Source: Utricularia gibba (taxonomy: Eukaryota; Streptophyta; Magnoliopsida; Lamiales; Lentibulariaceae). Taken from it: a stretch of 64,000 nt of DNA. A program made the translations under genes and the position numbers. The DNA lies in assembly GCA_002189035.1 (NCBI GenBank), contig NEEC01000004.1, forward strand, positions 682,001-746,000, written 5' to 3'. A model generated the notes under the pieces. It worked only from the letters and a program-made list of their open reading frames with translations. It was not told where the DNA came from and did no database searches. Below, piece by piece: positions 24,686-35,246 of this stretch. The stretch's first letter is position 1, and every line of letters starts with the position of its first letter.

Positions 24686-26244
24686 ATGACGGAACCTTTA
24701 GGTGGATCCGATCCTTCTTCTCCAGTGTCAGTTGCATCATCTACTCAGTCCAGGAGCAGCAGTAACACGGGTTTAGATGCCAATCGAGTTGCAGAAGTGA
24801 AAGCCTGGATTGTTTCTCAATTTGATGCAGTTGGTAAAGATGTTCCTGATTTTGAGTATACTTCGCGCAGCATTGCTCATCTACACAAGATTGCTTCTGT
24901 ATCCCAAGCCAAAACTCAAACTGCCACTATAGTAGCAAATGATTTCCGTCAAAAAGCAGCCGAGTATCGGTCTCAAGGTAAACTCTGCCAGCAATGCATG
25001 TATTTGGATTTGAATCGTTGCATCCTTCTTTATTTCCTTGTGGTCTATTCGTTATATGGCGGTAAAAAGAAATTGCCCTTAATGATGCCTAGGATACGAC
25101 CATTTTCTTTTTCTATTTAATATTGTTCTATATTCTACTTCTATCTTTAACTCCAGTTACATGGCGTGCGAATATGCTTGCTTCTTCCTCAGTGTAGTGG
25201 ATCTGACTTTGTGTGCTGCTCATGTTTCCAGCTGCTAGGGTAAGAGAGATACTGGAACATGTGGGATTGGTGCAAGATAGCTTGCCAATGAATGTGGTTT
25301 CATCTGCACAAATTCTTGCTAGTACTGCAAATTTGTTAAATATAAGGGACACTGAACTAAGTAGGTGAGTCATCCTAGTTCTGTACCTTCTATGATATCC
25401 CGACACTGCTAACTTATCTGTTTGAAATGTTTTTAGTTTTCTTGTAGCAATGTCTGATTTGTCTCTGCGAAAAACATCAGTGGAAGAGAAGAGGACGAAA
25501 GTGCAAAAGGAGTCCAAAGAACTTCTAGATTACACTCGCAAGGCTATAGCGAGATTGACTTATTTAAAGAGGTTACTGTTCCATCAGTTCTTACATTCTT
25601 CATCGAACAAAAAATTGGTCATTTTGTGTTACCTTTTATTTTTGTTGTGACACATGATGAAGGAGATTTATCTGCTTATTCTTTTTTCAGGGCCCTTGCA
25701 CAGTTGGAAGACGATATCCCTCCATGTGAAGCTCAAATGGATCACTGGAAGACAAACTTGGCAATTATGGAATCCAAGGAAAGACAGTATATGCAGCAAT
25801 ACTCCAATTACAAAGTAATAATCTGACCGCACCGAAGTATTATTCTGACAAATCATCTTTAGATGTGCCTCTTTCACCTAAGATATTACTATGGAAGTGA
25901 TGACTGCAACTGAATGTGGTACAGGCGATGCTAAATCGTGTTGGTTACAGTCCCGAAATAAGTCATGGGGTACTCGTCGAAATGGCAGAGCACAAGAAAG
26001 ATTTGGAGAAGAGGACCAAACCCATTCTTGACACACTGAGAAGCTACCAAGACTTGCCTCCTGTACTCTTTCTTTATTGCTGCTTACGAGCCATCAACTT
26101 TTATTCATGAACGTTAATATCTGACTCTTCTTTTAGGACAAGGCTTTGGCTGCCCTTGCTATTGAGGATAAAAAGAGACAGTATGCCGATGCTGAGAAGT
26201 ACCTTGAAGATGTGCTCCAATCAGCTCTGGCTTCCTCAGAGTAA
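24686..26244 (+). CDS. AUG1: augmin subunit 1 (HAUS1-like)
   Basis: Six exons: 24686-24977, 25232-25364, 25437-25571, 25691-25814, 25925-26062 and 26137-26244, giving 309 residues. Strongly conserved AUG1 segments are visible: WIVSQFDAVGKDVPDFEYTS, NLLNIRDTELSSFLVAMSDL, EEKRTKVQKESKELLDYTRK, AQLEDDIPPCEAQMDHWKTN and DTLRSYQDLPPDKALAALAI. The protein is mostly helical with coiled-coil stretches. It is a subunit of the eight-part augmin complex, which recruits gamma-tubulin to existing microtubules for branching nucleation in spindle, phragmoplast and cortical arrays. The start is the first in-frame ATG. GPT follows in the same direction 353 bases downstream. Confidence 0.96.
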
Positions 26245-26597
26245 TGCTTTTCGCATATTCCCTTTTGTTTTGTAATGGATTCAATACAGTGTGAGCTTTG
26301 GTCGTTAGCCTCTTTACTGGGATTGACATTGCACATTGGCGAATTCTTGCATTGACTTCAGAGCCTTCTGAAGATCATTCTATACTCCAACTACATCTCC
26401 CAATAGTGAATAGAGAGGCGGCTCAAGGGCGAAAAGTAAATATAGATGCCACATCATCACCAGTGAAGTGTCAGCTATGACAATGAGTTACACGTGTCAA
26501 TCTTTTATTCGCTGCCTTCGCATGAATTAGTAATGAACCCAGATCGAGCGCTTCACCTCGGCAAGGGGAACAGAATTGAGTGAAATCAAGGCCTTCC
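26245..26597. other. spacer between augmin 1 and GPT genes
   Basis: Contains the AUG1 3' UTR and the GPT promoter and leader. No coding sequence or distinctive motif is seen. Confidence 0.5.
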
Positions 26598-28868
26598 ATG
26601 GCAGCCATCAGGAGACGTCCGCCGGCGTCAGCGCCTCCAGTACCGGAGGACGGGAATACCGGAACTTCTGCGCCTGAATCACCAATTCGTCCGCCGAAGT
26701 TGTTCCCGATCCTTATTTTCTTTCTTGTATTTGGGATCCCGTACTTGTATTTGATTTCCTTACGCTACGGGATAGATTCCGAGCTTAAAAATTCGATCTT
26801 AGTTAGTGCTTTTGTCAGCATTGTTGGTTTTTTCATCACTTTGAAAATGATTCCTGTGACGTCCAAGTATGTATCAAGGAAGAATTTGTTTGGGTATGAT
26901 ATTAACAAGAAAGGCACTCATGAAGGAACCATAAAAGTGTAAGTTTTGATTGCCTATTTCCTTTGTTCTTCGTAGCCCTTTTTTTAGTTGATGTTCTCTT
27001 GAAGGATACCTATATAGCGTATCGTTCTCTTTCATGCGTAGTCCCATAAATATGATGATGTAGCTTGTGATTGCATTAATACTGATATCCCCTACTGGAT
27101 TAGAATATGACATTACCTGTATTGACTGACTCTGCTCTAGATGCACGGTCTTATTTGTAAAGAATCTTTGGCTTCCTTTGATTAAAGTTCTCCATTTTTT
27201 AACAGACCTGAGTCCTTGGGTATTGTTGTTGGCATAGTTTTTCTAGTCGTGGCCATTTTATTCCAGGTTTTTACCATCCCTGCAGATTCAAATGTAAGCT
27301 TCCCTTCTATTACTCATATAATATATGTTTTCCAATCCCAGATTTTTGTTACTCATAGATAATTTTTTTTTTTTTTTTTTTTTTTGCGTCTTCTCTCTAG
27401 TGGCTTGTTGAATACAATGCTGCCCTGGCATCAATCTGCTTCATGATTCTGCTTGGATTTGTTGATGATGTCCTCGATGTACCCTGGAGGGTGTGAGTAT
27501 CCTTGACGTTTTTTTTTTTTTCCATATCAAGAGAATTCTTCCGAGTGATACAATTCTGATGACAGGAAACTGCTGTTGCCATCTATTGCTGCACTTCCAC
27601 TTTTGCTGGCTTATGCTGGTCATACAAATATACTCATACCAAAGCCTCTAGTTCCTTATGTTGGAATGGAGGTTTTGGACTTAGGTGATCTATCCCTCAG
27701 TTTTGTAAAAAGTTTACAGAATCCATTCTACTTTGTTTTGGCTAATTGTGTTTTGTACCGCAGGTTGGATTTATAAAATGTACATGTGGCTTTTGGCTAT
27801 ATTTTGCACGAATTCGATAAATATTCATGCTGGAATCAATGGTCTTGAAGTTGGGCAAACAGTGGTTATCGCCTGTGCTGTAAGCTGAATTCCATCTAAA
27901 GTAACTCCTCTGTAACCTGTCTTCGGGACTAAACATCTTGCTGCTGCAGATCCTAATACACAACATCATGCAAATTGGGGTGACATCTGATCCGGAAAAA
28001 CAACAAGCACATGCATTCTCCATTTACCTTGTTCAACCACTGCTTGCAACTTCTTTAGCTCTACTCTCATACAATTGGTAATGATTTCTTCTTGTTTTTC
28101 TGTGCTGACTAAGAACTCACTGCAAGTTAACCTTCTCTTCCTTCAGGTATCCATCTTCAGTTTTTGTTGGAGACACATATACGTACTTTGCAGGAATGAC
28201 CATGGCTGTAGTTGGCATTTTGGGTCACTTTAGGTATGTTGGTATGCATCAATTTTTTTGGCATGCGCCACTCTCACAAGATTGCTCTTTTTTTCACATC
28301 TGACATCACTTCTAACTGGAACACCTTTTCTCCTTTCGTTTCAGTGAGACGCTTCTGATATTCTTTCTTCCACAAGTTTTGAACTTCCTCCTTTCATTCC
28401 CTCAGGTTTTTTTCACGCAGTACTTAAATCACCACCAAAACAGTAATCCCCTTTAAATGGAAAAAAAGGACATTAAATCATTTATTTTTTTTCACAGCTT
28501 GCTGGTATCATACCATGCCCACGACATCGATTGCCAAGGCATGCTTCCAGTAGTCTCGTATTTGTCATTTGCTCCTAGTAAATGAATAATGGTTTCACAA
28601 CTTTATTTGATTACAAACAGATTTGATCCGCAATCTGGTCTGCTGACGGGGACCAAGGATGGGAATCTTGTGAATCTATTTCTCCGCCTGTTTGGCCGGA
28701 GAACTGAGAAGTCACTCTGTATTCTGCTCTTAGTTTTCCAGGTATTTGACTTCGATTTTTGCTGGATTCACCGGAAATCAGTTAAATTACTCATCTCCGT
28801 GGCTGCAGGCTGTATGCTGTGGATTCTGCTTCTTCCTCCGGTGGCTCCTTACCGGTTGGTATAAATGA
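26598..28868 (+). CDS. GPT: UDP-GlcNAc:dolichyl-phosphate GlcNAc-1-phosphotransferase
   Basis: Eleven exons: 26598-26938, 27206-27293, 27401-27492, 27566-27684, 27764-27879, 27950-28077, 28147-28233, 28345-28405, 28498-28538, 28621-28741 and 28809-28868, giving 417 residues. This is the GPT/ALG7/DPAGT1 enzyme, which makes dolichyl-PP-GlcNAc, the first step of N-glycan assembly at the ER. It is a polytopic membrane protein with the motifs [25 protein letters not shown] (paired Asp), [31 protein letters not shown] and the HRLPRFD loop. Intron 9 (28539-28620) begins with GC, not GT (CCAAG/GCATGC), and the phase demands this site. The last intron is required to reach the conserved C-terminus [12 protein letters not shown]. 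The gene converges on ARP; it is the homologue of tunicamycin's target. Confidence 0.96.
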
Positions 28869-29221
28869 TTATTCATCACAGGATGACATCTTTTTGCTGA
28901 CAGTAACATTCAGAAACTATTGGTGATTTACTCAATATTTCGCCACTCTTTTCTGTGGGATGCCATCTTTTGATGGATCAGTTAGGAAACTGTACTGCTC
29001 ACACAGAAGCATAGAAGCTACTGCTTTTGAATTTTGTAGTTCTTGACCTGAAACAGTAAGTTAATTAGGGAAAATGCAGGCGACTTTGGTAATCTAAGCT
29101 GTTGTTGTTCGTACTACACTCGAGAAGTGACAGCATTCGTTCTACTAACTAACAACTAGACGCACATTTCCTCAGAAAATGGCTTCAAAATGAGCAACCG
29201 GAAGTGGCAGAAACAGCAGTC
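28869..29221. other. convergent 3' gap between GPT and ARP genes
   Basis: A 353-base gap between two convergent stop codons. Only 3' UTR-like sequence is seen. Confidence 0.5.
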
Positions 29222-31346
29222 TTATGCACTACCTAATGGCTTCAGAATGAGGCCAATAGGACTGTGGTCACTTCCAGTGACATCTGGGAGAATGTACGAG
29301 TCATATACCTTGTCTGCAATAGATTCCGAGACAAGGAAATAGTCGAGCCTCCACCCTACAGAACGACATGAAACAAGTTCAATGATCTCGAAGTTGATTG
29401 AATGTTGATCATGATCTAAATGTTCATAAGAACCTTAAAAGGCAATCTTAGAGATATGCTGTACCTTTGTTTGATTTACGGCCACCATGCCTATAGCCCC
29501 AATAAGTGTAAGCAACTTTGTCTGGGTGCTGTTTCCTGAAGGTATCTACAAAGCCCTTGTCCAAAAAATTTTCCTGAAACGACTTCCTTTCTTCATCTGT
29601 GAACCCTGCACTCCTTTTGTTACCCTGAAAGATAATGATGACATGATTAAACTCTGACTCCAGAACCCCATGATTCAAACAAAATCTTGGGAAGCCAAGT
29701 CCACATAAAGGAATAGCTTCATGGAACAAACATAAATCATAATGAGACAAAAAGACATGAAAACTGGTCACTTACCGCTGGATTCCAGATGTCCATCTCT
29801 TGATGAGAACAGTTCAAGTCACCAGTCAGAATGACAGGTTTTGAGCGCTCCAAGTCCTGTTTTATTTGTGCATCAACAAGTTGTTAGTGAATCGGGTTGA
29901 GGGTTTTGAATCCTTGAGCATTTATCAGTGGAAAAAAGAAAGGATGATGCTCACTTTCATGTAGTTGGCAAGAGAAGGATCCCACTCAGTGATCCTATAA
30001 GACTAAAGAGCAGAAATTTAGAATCACACCATGAACCTAAGTAGATAAGTGAAAAACAAGTGCAGATGCTTGTAAAGTTCATGGTAGATACCAGTCTTTT
30101 AAGACCGTCGCCAGAATTTGGAACATACGCACAGAGTAAATAGAAATTCTCAAACTCGACTGTTATAAGGCGACCTTCACTATCATGGTCAGACACACCT
30201 AAACCATATCGGACAGATAGAGGTTTCATCTGTAAGAAGAAAGAAAAAGGTTTCAGATGAATTCAAAATGGTTTAATTTGATATATAAAACTGAAAAACT
30301 GAAAAAGAACCCGTGAAATGATAGCCGTTCCAGAGTAACCCAGCTTCGCCACACTACACGTCCAGTAGCTGTGTTCATAGCCTTCCAGAAGAGATTGTCC
30401 AAGAGAATTGACGTCCTTCTCCTAATTCAGTTGTTAAATTTCACATATACAGTCAGTTGTCTGTATTTTGAAAATCTTGCATTCATGGATATATTAGCTA
30501 TTAACAACACATCAAACAACACTAAGTATCGTCATCTATAAAAAAAAAAAGCAAAACAAATCCTCAGCAAACCAAATAGAACTTGCCTGTAGCTTTGTCT
30601 CTTGTAAGCACAAAACATCAAAATTTTCTCTTTGTGCAAGTTGCAAAGCAGAAACGCCCTTCTCTACCTTCATCAAGGCTCTTAAACCATTTACATTCCA
30701 TGAAATTAACTTGATATATGATGCATCAGAAATTGGAGGTGGCCTCATAGTTTTTGGGTTGTAAGCAGTCCAACTCTTCTGAGGCTTTTTGTGAGTAAGA
30801 ACTGTCCAAGTCTCATCTACGCAATGCCGAACTTCAGTATTGACAGCCACTTTTCCGACAGAGGCTTTACCTTTCGTTGTAACTGGCTTTTCAACTGATC
30901 AAATATGTAACAAAACCTCAACGAAAAAAGAATAAGGGATAGAATGCATAAGAAACCAGCATAGTCAGTAGACCACCTTCAACTTCTTTCGATTCAATCG
31001 TCACCTCTGACTGATGAGCGGATTCAAGGAACCGATCAAATCCAAAACAAAACCCTTGAGAATGATCATTACAGCATACCTAAAACCCTTTTTTTCATAC
31101 ATTTAACAATAAGGCAAGCATAAAATCCTACCTTTGAGACTTTCTTCCGAGTTTTCCGAGCGCCAACCGGACTCGCATCGTCCACATTCCCGAAGCTGAC
31201 GCAGCGAAGCCAGTGCGGGGTCGTTTAGATGACATTCTTCTCGCGTTCAGCGAAACAATGCAGAAAAGTTTTTGGGTTCCCGAATTTCGATGGAGTAAAA
31301 CTGGTAACAAATGAGCACTGCCCTTGTTAATAGAAGAGCTATTCAT
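29222..31346 (-). CDS. ARP: apurinic/apyrimidinic endonuclease ARP (exonuclease III family)
   Basis: Nine minus-strand exons: 31132-31346, 30977-31079, 30587-30894, 30311-30421, 30092-30229, 29955-30002, 29776-29856, 29465-29624 and 29222-29355. The ExoIII/APE1 fold is complete: [20 protein letters not shown] (metal-binding Glu), [31 protein letters not shown] (catalytic Asp and Asn), RLDYFLVS and [11 protein letters not shown] (Asp-His). It cleaves DNA at abasic sites in base excision repair; the Arabidopsis homologue works in plastid and nucleus. The N-terminus (31346, rich in Ser/Leu/Arg) resembles an organelle targeting peptide. Exon 1 changes frame near 31183-31200: [14 protein letters not shown] is in one frame and [14 protein letters not shown], which connects correctly to exon 2, in another. 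Intron 3 has a GC donor (CAG/GCAAGT). I see no SAP domain like that in Arabidopsis ARP. Confidence 0.93.
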
Positions 31347-31807
31347 ATTTCATAGGTTCTAAGAACTGAAACATACCGCCCCAGACCTGAAAACCGTGAC
31401 CCAAGGTTAAGAGCATGAATCATGGCATCAATAACGAGAACGTGGAAGTGGAGCGCAGTACAAACAAAACACGGTGGCGCGTACTTTCCAATCTCTCCGT
31501 CATATCCATTTCCCATTCCAGATTTGGGACAAGCCCATAATCGCATTGGTCTTCTTTGCTGCGCCCATACATTTTGGGCTATCCAAATGTCGGCTCAGTA
31601 TACAAGGTAGTGGGTACGTCGAATTTGTATTGAGCCCGTCTGCGTTGTAGGGGCTAGAATCCGGGGCTTGAAATCAAGGCCCATTTGGTGGGGTTGAAGT
31701 GCATGTCGCCGGAGTTAGACGGAGTCCTGCTACCGTGGATGCTTTCAGTGGGATGTGCTTTATGCGGATTCTAAAGTGACCAAGCAATTTTCTTCAGCTG
31801 TGGAATA
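31347..31807. promoter_or_regulatory. divergent promoter region of ARP and PIG-Q genes
   Basis: Two head-to-head genes share this 461-base spacer. It holds several site II-type elements recognised by TCP factors: AGCCCA near 31530, TGGGCT near 31573, GAGCCCG near 31634 and GGCCCA near 31678. These are frequent in promoters of plant growth-related genes. Assignment rests on motif and position. Confidence 0.5.
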
Positions 31808-34800
31808 ATGGATGGAGTGATCAAGTGCAGGCTGTGGTGGCCGATAGATATTTCACAACCTCCGGGGAATCACAGTTTCTTGTTTGGATGGTTCTTGCAA
31901 TCTTCCAGATCTTCATTTGACGTCATCGTCGCATTTTGCTGCAATGAGATAGGGATGGCATATTCTGGACATCGAGAATGTGATCTTGAGGTATAGATCG
32001 TTTTGAACCTCAAAATGTAGATGCTTTAGGGCTTAGATAATATGCATATGCATCCCTTTTTCAGTTTCCGTGGCTTGGGATGAGTTTCCATTCTACGTGT
32101 TCTCAGTTTAAGTGTAATCACTACTGTGGCATTTTTCAATTTCTTCTGTCATCTTCCGCTGCACCTTGAGTTATTTTTTTCTGCTTGCAGAAAATTCTGA
32201 AGGGGATAAATGAGTCTTTGCCTTCAGGTCTGCAGCAAAAATCTGATTTCTCTTTCCTGGGGCTTTGCGAGACAGATTTTCGTGACAACTTAGCGCCAAC
32301 TAGCTTTCAAAACGGTGAAGCTGACTCAACGACCTTAAAGAGATCGAGCTGTGGATGCCTTGAACAAAGTATACTTCCTGCTATAGAGAACTGCTGGATG
32401 AAGCTTGTAATTGAGCATTCTGATAAGACAAGAAGGAGAGTTCCTGTCATTCCGATTGTGGATCATCTGCATTTTGACAACAAGATGGTATCGCGTTTAG
32501 ATCTCCACGTATGTAAGTCACTTAGTCATGATGCTGCTTTCTTTCCTTTCCTTAATTTGTTGCCATGACTTGAAATTCTGAAAACAATCCAGGTGATATT
32601 TTATAAAGTGCCAACTTTCCGATATCTCCATTATTCCCTACATAACACCAGTTCATCAAAAATTGGACCTTCCTGTTGCAAGAAACCCTATTGGTTTGAC
32701 AGACTTCACCGCCAAGCTGCAGATACTAATTTGGTAAATATTCTGCTTGAAATGCGCTGTGTTTTCATCCTTTTTTTTAACATAAGCTTTTTTTTTCTGA
32801 TACCCTGATGTGTAGGTATATGTGATCCAGATGTTGAATAGTGTACGTTTTACACGAATGCTACTTAGTCAGCATTCACAACGTGTGCCTAGTTTTCTGT
32901 TCGTCGTTTCTCTCAAGTAAATTGCTTCACCTTCTCCCCTTATATTTCTCTGAAATCTCCTTATGAGTAATAACTTCTGTTTGTTATTTTCAGGTTCTCT
33001 ACTATTGCTTGGAAAATTTTTGCTTTTTCTGTAGCTTCCCTCTCAACCATAGTGTATATTATTCTTCAGTTTTTTCATGCTGCGTTGTGTTGGTTGTCCT
33101 TCTTCTATATTGATAAGCTTTTTATCAAAGCGATGAGCAATTCATTGAAGAATGTCAACTTCCGCTGCTGTCAATTTTTAAACTGGCCTATCTTCTTACA
33201 GGATCAAAATTCTAGGTACTATTCATGTTCTCATCTCTTATCGAGTTTTAGCCATTATTCATTCATTGTCTTGTCATTCATGTATGTTCTGTCGGTGTAT
33301 ATTGGTGTACCCATGAACCAACAGGTCGACCCGTTTGTAAACAATATTTGAAGTAGGCCAAACGCCAGCGATGGTACCCATCATTGTTAAAACAATATAA
33401 CTAGAGTAAAAATCTGTTCTTGTGATTGTATTGAATTGCTCCTACTATTCTGAGGTTTAGGGCATAGTGAAAAAGGACTTTGGTCTAACTATACCTTTGC
33501 ACCTCCCCATAAAGGGCATAGCAAAAAAGGAATTGGTTTGCTATGCCTTATCATTCTTGTACTGAATCTCTAATAGTAAGTTTGCATTTGGCCTTACTAG
33601 GTTTTTCTTTTTTGTTTCGATTTCCATGTAGGGATTATTCATGTGTTGAGCTTGCCGAGAATGCTGAATTCAAGAAGCACTCAATATGGTCGAATCTCAT
33701 TGTTGATACTCTTCTAGGAAATTTGTTTGGCATTCTGCTTTGGTATATGGCAGACCCATTGTACTTAGGGTTGTCATACCTTGCCAATGACTTAACTAAC
33801 AATTGGTTGCGCTCTGGGTGTGTATGGCTGATGGGGAATCCTGCAGGATTCAAGTTGAACACTGAGCTAGCTGGATTTCTTGGAATTATTTCTCTGAACG
33901 TTATTCAGATTTGGTGTGCACTTATGGTTTTTATGGGTTCCCTTGTTGTTCCTTTCACTAAGGCACTTGCTCTATTTGCTCTCTTTTTTGGATTCACTTC
34001 AATGGCTACTCTCGTCATTGACATGATTTCTCTAGCAACGGTGCACGTATGGATCCTTCGTGTATTCTTCTCATTGATCTATTCGATGCAAATTCAAGCA
34101 GTAGCAGCTCTATGGCGTCTTTTCAGGTAATTATTTGCTATGCTTCTTTTTCCAAATCAGCCTGCTAGGGTTTTACACCTTTTCTCTCCAAGCCTAAACT
34201 GTTTTCTAATGAGTTTTTTTCCAAAAAACAGAGGCCGGAAGTACAATCACCTTCGCCACAGACTCGACAGCTATGAGTACACAGTGGACCAGCATGTTGT
34301 TGGCTCCCTCCTGTTCATTCCAATCCTACTTCTTCTTCCAACAACATCAGTCTTTTATATTTTCTTCACTATTTCACATACCGTTCTTATCATCCTGTAC
34401 GTAGTCGTTGAGGCCAGCATTTCTGTTTTTCACCACACGCCATATGCCAAAATTTTCCTGTGGTTGAAGAGAAGACAGAGATTCCCATCTGGCATATGGC
34501 TTGATGTCCTGTCAACAAGTCCACTTGACAACAAGAATGAGAATTTCTCCCATGGGAAAATGGATTCACAGAGCATCTTGTTTCTCAGTCTCCGCAGCAA
34601 TCTACTGAGCCTTGGTAAGGGAGTTATATATCTAGCTTTCATCCCCCTCCCTTCAGTGGTTAACATGTTGCATGTCACAGGAAACTTGATATCACCATAC
34701 TATTCCAGCTTTTGGTTATCTTATTCCAAGTCATGCAAAATCACCTCAATAGCCCATGCACTTCTCACAGGAACAAGGTATCTTACTCCCCAAAACACAC

Positions 34801-35013
34801 TTTTCCAATACACACAAAAAACACCAAAATGCAATGCAGCATTTGAGTTTGTCTGACAGTTTTTTTTCCCAACTTCTGCTCTGCAGCATTCCATCACCCC
34901 CTGGTCTAGTTTTCCCCATCCACTTGGAGTGGATAGCAATCCCTTGGAAGGAGTATTGGTGTACATGCCGCGACTCAGTCTATGCCTGCCGATCAAATCC
35001 TCTTCACCCTTAA
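31808..35013 (+). CDS. PIG-Q/GPI1, subunit of GPI-GlcNAc transferase
   Basis: Eight exons: 31808-31990, 32191-32508, 32593-32733, 32816-32916, 32994-33215, 33632-34126, 34232-34777 and 34887-35013, giving 710 residues. The protein belongs to the Gpi1/PIG-Q family: a soluble N-terminal part (CRLWWPIDI start), then many membrane segments with family landmarks WSNLIVDTLLGNLFGILLWY, WLMGNPAGFKLNTELAGFLG, HVWILRVFFSLIYSMQIQAV, WRLFRGRKYNHLRHRLDSYE, DQHVVGSLLFIPILLLLPTT and the C-terminal GTSIPSPPGLVF. It stabilises the complex that transfers GlcNAc to phosphatidylinositol, the first step of GPI-anchor synthesis at the ER. Intron 5 (33216-33631) is the longest and contains a perfect 11-bp hairpin. 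All phases join without a shift. The gene is divergent from ARP. Arabidopsis has one such gene (from memory At3g57170). Confidence 0.95.
33515..33547. repeat. perfect 11-bp inverted repeat in PIG-Q intron 5
   Basis: ggcatagcaaa at 33515-33525 is matched by tttgctatgcc at 33537-33547 with an 11-base loop. A related copy 'gggcatagtgaaaaagga' lies about 50 bases upstream near 33460, so the segment may be a remnant of a small repeat element. Confidence 0.7.
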
Positions 35014-35246
35014 CGTGTGTGCTCTTTTGCCTTTTGCTGCATTGTTTTAACTGTTGGTAGTGACCATACCCATATTCAGTGCATTATTTGGAATTTGTCT
35101 TGCAACGTAATGTATTATCAATATATATATTATAATGAATATTTATGGTTAATAATTTGAAAATAATAAAAATGTATAGTTGTGTTAAATCAGAAATAAG
35201 CGCTACAGGTGTGGGTGGTGGGATGTAGTGTGTTTGTTCCTACCAA

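Noticed and set aside
28742-28863. Alternative C-terminus of GPT read through intron 10
   Set aside because: The conserved GPT end (RWLLTGWYK) appears only after splicing 28742-28808.
32520-32590. Possible C/D box snoRNA in PIG-Q intron 2
   Set aside because: An ATGATGC and a CTGA are present, but there is no terminal stem and the boxes are weak; chance is more likely.
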